64,000 bases of DNA from Nostoc sp. FACHB-892 (GTDB lineage Bacteria; Cyanobacteriota; Cyanobacteriia; Cyanobacteriales; Nostocaceae): contig NZ_JACJTR010000021.1 in the NCBI RefSeq assembly GCF_014698795.1, forward strand, positions 80,399 to 144,398, in the 5' to 3' direction. Made by a program: the position numbers and the translations under genes. Shown here in pieces: positions 61,754 through 64,000 of the stretch (the stretch's first letter is position 1; the number at the start of each line of letters is the position of its first letter). The notes under the pieces were generated by a model. The model ran no database searches, was not told the origin of the DNA, and saw nothing but the letters and a program-made list of their open reading frames with translations.

Positions 61754-62329
61754 ATGGATAAAGTTAATCATCAATTAAATAAAGCAGAACTACGCCGAAC
61801 TCTACTCAAAACACGTCAATCAATGCCTGTTCGAGAGTGGAAAGAAAAAAGCGATCGCATTTGCTCTCATTTACAAAACTCTACTTCGTTCTCCCAAGCA
61901 AAAACAATACTTGCTTATTTCAGCTTTCGTCAAGAACCTGATCTCAGTCCACTATTTGCAAACACCAAATACCGTTGGGGATTTCCTCGCTGCATTGATA
62001 AATCCTTATGTTGGCATATTTGGACACCTGAAGATTCTGTCCAAAATGGCGCTTATGGCATTACTGAACCACACCCCGACACTCCAATCTTAGATGTTGC
62101 CGAAGTAGATTTGATTCTTGTCCCCAGTGTCGCTTGCGACCATCAAGGATATCGCCTGGGTTATGGCGGTGGATATTATGATCGCTTGCTCACTTTACCC
62201 CAGTGGCAAACAAAGCCGACTATCGGAATTATCTTTGATTTCGCCTATTTGTCCCAAATACCTATTGAATCTTGGGATAAACCACTACAAGCTGTTTTTA
62301 CGGAAACCGGATTGACTCAGAAAGGCTAA
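61754..62329 (+). CDS. 5-formyltetrahydrofolate cyclo-ligase
   Basis: A 191-residue enzyme converting 5-formyl-THF to 5,10-methenyl-THF with ATP. N-terminal KAELRRTLLKTRQSMPVREW, central YFSFRQEPDLSPLF and KYRWGFPRC, and the family signature VACDHQGYRLGYGGGYYDRLL. The frame is open back to 61655 through the terminator, but ATG 61754, directly before the conserved region, is clearly the start. No strong ribosome-binding site. Confidence 0.93.
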   Translation: MDKVNHQLNKAELRRTLLKTRQSMPVREWKEKSDRICSHLQNSTSFSQAKTILAYFSFRQEPDLSPLFANTKYRWGFPRCIDKSLCWHIWTPEDSVQNGAYGITEPHPDTPILDVAEVDLILVPSVACDHQGYRLGYGGGYYDRLLTLPQWQTKPTIGIIFDFAYLSQIPIESWDKPLQAVFTETGLTQKG

Positions 62330-62354
62330 GGCTTCAGGATGATGAAGACATATC

Positions 62355-63377
62355 ATGAAATATTTTATGGCTAATCCAACATCATCTACCACTGAGCAGG
62401 AAGCAATAATCGACGACATTATTGCAACTAGCCTCCAAGCTCAACAAAAAACTGGTCCAGACCTCCGCCAAATTCATAGCAAAAGTCATGGACTCCTTTC
62501 AGGAGAGTTTATTATTGAACCCAATCTTCCTGAAGACCTAAGAGTAGGTTTGTTCAAAACGCCCCAAACCTATCCTGCGTGGATTCGTTTTTCTAGTGGT
62601 GGTGCACCTAAAAAACGTGGTCAATTCAACTCCGATAGCCAACCGGATGTTCGCGGTATCGCTATCAAGGTGATGAATGTAGATGGACAAAAAGTGCTGG
62701 ATGATGAAGAAAAAACTCAAGATTTTATACTCAACAATTATCCTACTTTCTTGACTAAAGACGTTCGTGATTACGCTGATCTTTCCAGAGCAGGTAGTGG
62801 AGAACTTAGCCCAGAGCGGATACAGGAACTTGGTTACGCCTTTGCTATCTTGCAAAAAATTGGCAGCCAGAAGGTAGGAAATCCGCTTTTGATTCAATAT
62901 TGGAGCATGGCTCCCTTTAAGTTTGGTAATCGCATTGTAAAATTGTCTGTCAAATCTCAACAACCTGAACAACCACCCGAAACACTTCCCGAATCAGAAA
63001 ATTACCTCCGAGAAGCGTTGGTGAAATATTTGACTGAAGAAGGTCGAGAAGCATCTTTTGACTTCTTTATTCAGTTTTATGTAGATGACGAAAAAACGCC
63101 AATTGAAGACCATGTTAAAGAATGGCAAGAAGCAGATTCACCGTTTATTAAAGTTGCAACTGTCCGCATTCCCAGCCAGAAATTTGACTTTGAAGAACGC
63201 AAACGTTTAGATGAGGGTATATTGTTTTCCCCTTGGCATACACTGCTAGAGCATGAGCCTGTTGGCAGCGTGAATCTCTCTCGCAAGAGGCTTTACAGCG
63301 AACTTGCAAAGTATCGACGAGAACAAATTGCCCAACGGTTGCGGGAACCACAACCTTATGTAGCGGTTGAAGATTAA
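62355..63377 (+). CDS. Catalase-family heme protein
   Basis: A 340-residue minimal catalase-like protein, far shorter than catalase (about 480). It has IHSKSHGLLSGEFIIEP (distal His region), YPAWIRFSSGGAPKKRG, DVRGIAIKVMNVDG, and near the end NLSRKRLYSELAKYRREQ, whose Tyr is the likely proximal heme ligand. Short forms include allene oxide synthase-like and SrpA-type peroxidases; no lipoxygenase domain is fused. In-frame ATG 62367 (MANPTSS) is an alternative start. Confidence 0.88.
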   Translation: MKYFMANPTSSTTEQEAIIDDIIATSLQAQQKTGPDLRQIHSKSHGLLSGEFIIEPNLPEDLRVGLFKTPQTYPAWIRFSSGGAPKKRGQFNSDSQPDVRGIAIKVMNVDGQKVLDDEEKTQDFILNNYPTFLTKDVRDYADLSRAGSGELSPERIQELGYAFAILQKIGSQKVGNPLLIQYWSMAPFKFGNRIVKLSVKSQQPEQPPETLPESENYLREALVKYLTEEGREASFDFFIQFYVDDEKTPIEDHVKEWQEADSPFIKVATVRIPSQKFDFEERKRLDEGILFSPWHTLLEHEPVGSVNLSRKRLYSELAKYRREQIAQRLREPQPYVAVED

Positions 63378-63479
63378 CCACTGTGAATTAGCTTCAAACA
63401 ACAAGATAAACTTTTGAAAGCTGTGTGTACAACATCGGACTTTCTACCAATTAAATCTAATTAGTAAAAATTGAAATAT

Positions 63480-63516
63480 CAAGATTACCGACTTTTAAAA
63501 TAAGTCAGTAATCTTG
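63480..63516. repeat. Hairpin after the catalase-like gene, palindromic repeat type
   Basis: CAAGATTAC-C-GACTT, a TTAAAAT loop, then AAGTC-A-GTAATCTTG: 14 pairs with one mismatch. It lies about 100 bases after the stop and could terminate the transcript. The sequence is related to the 55776-55808 palindrome, so it is also a dispersed repeat. Confidence 0.65.
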
Positions 63517-63636
63517 GTTTAATTAATAAATAATTGTATAACTACTGTTGATGGTTTTTATGAACCTAATGGCTCAAGAATCTGATAAATATTTAATTTT
63601 TGTAACATAATGCCTTTTATAAATTGGGGATAAACT

Positions 63637-63903
63637 ATGAATAAAGATAATGAACTAACTGAAAGACTGAACAAAATGCTGACTGAATCTGCCGAAAAAT
63701 AATCTGTTATTAAGTTTTTAAGATTGAGTAATTATTCAAAAGCCGAATCAATTGGAATTTTAAAAAATGCTTTGGGTATTTGTCTTCTCGAAGCACAAGA
63801 TATCATTCATAATAGTCAAATATGGAGTGATGTAAAAGAATATGACGCAAAACTAATCAACGACTTCTTTAGACATCTCCAAAATAGTAACATTCTGTGG
63901 TAA
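63637..63903 (+). pseudogene. Small gene interrupted by an in-frame stop (L7/L12-fold-like)
   Basis: ATG 63637, preceded by GGGGA, starts MNKDNELTERLNKMLTESAEK, then TAA (63700-63702). The same frame continues SVIKFLRLSNYSKAESIGIL then KNALGICLLEAQDIIHNS and ends at TAA 63901-63903, 89 codons in all. The second part resembles the C-terminal fold of ribosomal L7/L12-like proteins (LKNALGICLLEAQDII). It may be a nonsense pseudogene or a 21-residue peptide gene plus debris. Confidence 0.65.
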
Positions 63904-63936
63904 AAGAACATCAAATAGCTTTTTTGACACAGAAAC

Positions 63937-64000
63937 ATGAGCGACATACTGAATCATATTGAACAAAATCCTAAAAAAGCAAAGCGGTTAATTGGTCTGG
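63937..64000 (+). CDS. Start of a gene cut by the window edge, possibly a transposase
   Basis: ATG 63937 opens MSDILNHIEQNPKKAKRLIG and continues to the window end. The pattern of a short acidic opening followed by NPKKAKRLIGL resembles the N-terminus of some Nostoc insertion-sequence transposases, but only 21 residues are visible, so the call is tentative. No terminal inverted repeat could be recognised in the 30 bases before it. Confidence 0.35.
   Translation, partial: MSDILNHIEQNPKKAKRLIGL

Overview
The window looks like chromosomal DNA of a filamentous, heterocyst-type cyanobacterium close to Nostoc. The basis is the frequent HIP1-type octamer GCGATCGC inside and between genes, many short heptamer-type tandem repeats and small palindromic repeats between genes, and typically cyanobacterial genes: a TonB receptor with an AMIN domain, CrtD-type carotenoid desaturase, DUF2808, Uma2 nucleases, a CSP41-like reductase and an eCIS-type DUF4255 protein. 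No rRNA, tRNA or CRISPR array was recognised.

Layout. 1-1.9 kb: an N-acylglucosamine 2-epimerase cut by the window edge, and aspartoacylase. 2.5-12.6 kb: an iron-siderophore uptake block, all on the plus strand (two FecCD permeases, FecE-like ATPase, AraC regulator, TonB-dependent receptor, periplasmic binding lipoprotein, then an MsbA-like exporter). 12.6-17.9 kb: a secreted beta-propeller protein and two GT4 glycosyltransferases. 18-19.1 kb: two small unknown genes, each behind a copy of the same ~100-bp leader. 19.4-26 kb: antiporter, small exported protein, saccharopine-dehydrogenase-like enzyme, methyltransferase, CrtD and a CPT-like kinase. 26-31 kb: an accessory, scarred region with a 21-bp tandem array, a copper-protein remnant, hicBA, aspS, an acetyltransferase, a DNA-methyltransferase stub, Uma2 and a 51-aa gene with its own terminator. 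31-41 kb: SAM hydroxide adenosyltransferase family protein, DUF4255 protein, Ser/Thr kinase with repeats, PGM1-type ATP-grasp ligase, SDR, MgtE. 41-46 kb: a broken ArsR gene, a long AT-rich gap and a 1013-aa PA14/Calx-beta/sugar-dehydrogenase protein. 46-52 kb: MerA-like reductase with two TVP38 proteins, GT2, Uma2, DUF2808, DoxX. 52-57 kb: Lhr-like helicase, SMP-30, CSP41-like reductase. 57-62 kb: polysaccharide genes (GT4, initiating sugar transferase, gmd, fcl). 62-64 kb: formyl-THF cyclo-ligase, catalase-family protein, a broken small gene and the start of a possible transposase.

How the parts work together. The 2.5-10.4 kb genes form a complete TonB-dependent Fe-siderophore import path with an AraC regulator. 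Gmd and Fcl make GDP-L-fucose, and the adjacent glycosyltransferase and sugar transferase suggest its use in exopolysaccharide or envelope glycan. The MerA-like enzyme and TVP38 pair form one minus-strand operon.

The most notable signals are an intact 138-bp MITE-like element flanked by a 10-bp target duplication (16510-16667), the duplicated leaders with a LexA-box-like palindrome at 18.4 and 19.0 kb, four gene remnants (copper protein, C5 methyltransferase, ArsR, small ORF), a repeat that supplies the end of a glycosyltransferase gene, and a recent 420-bp in-frame duplication of a PA14 domain. No complete novel multi-gene system was found; the duplicated-leader genes are the best candidate for undescribed biology.
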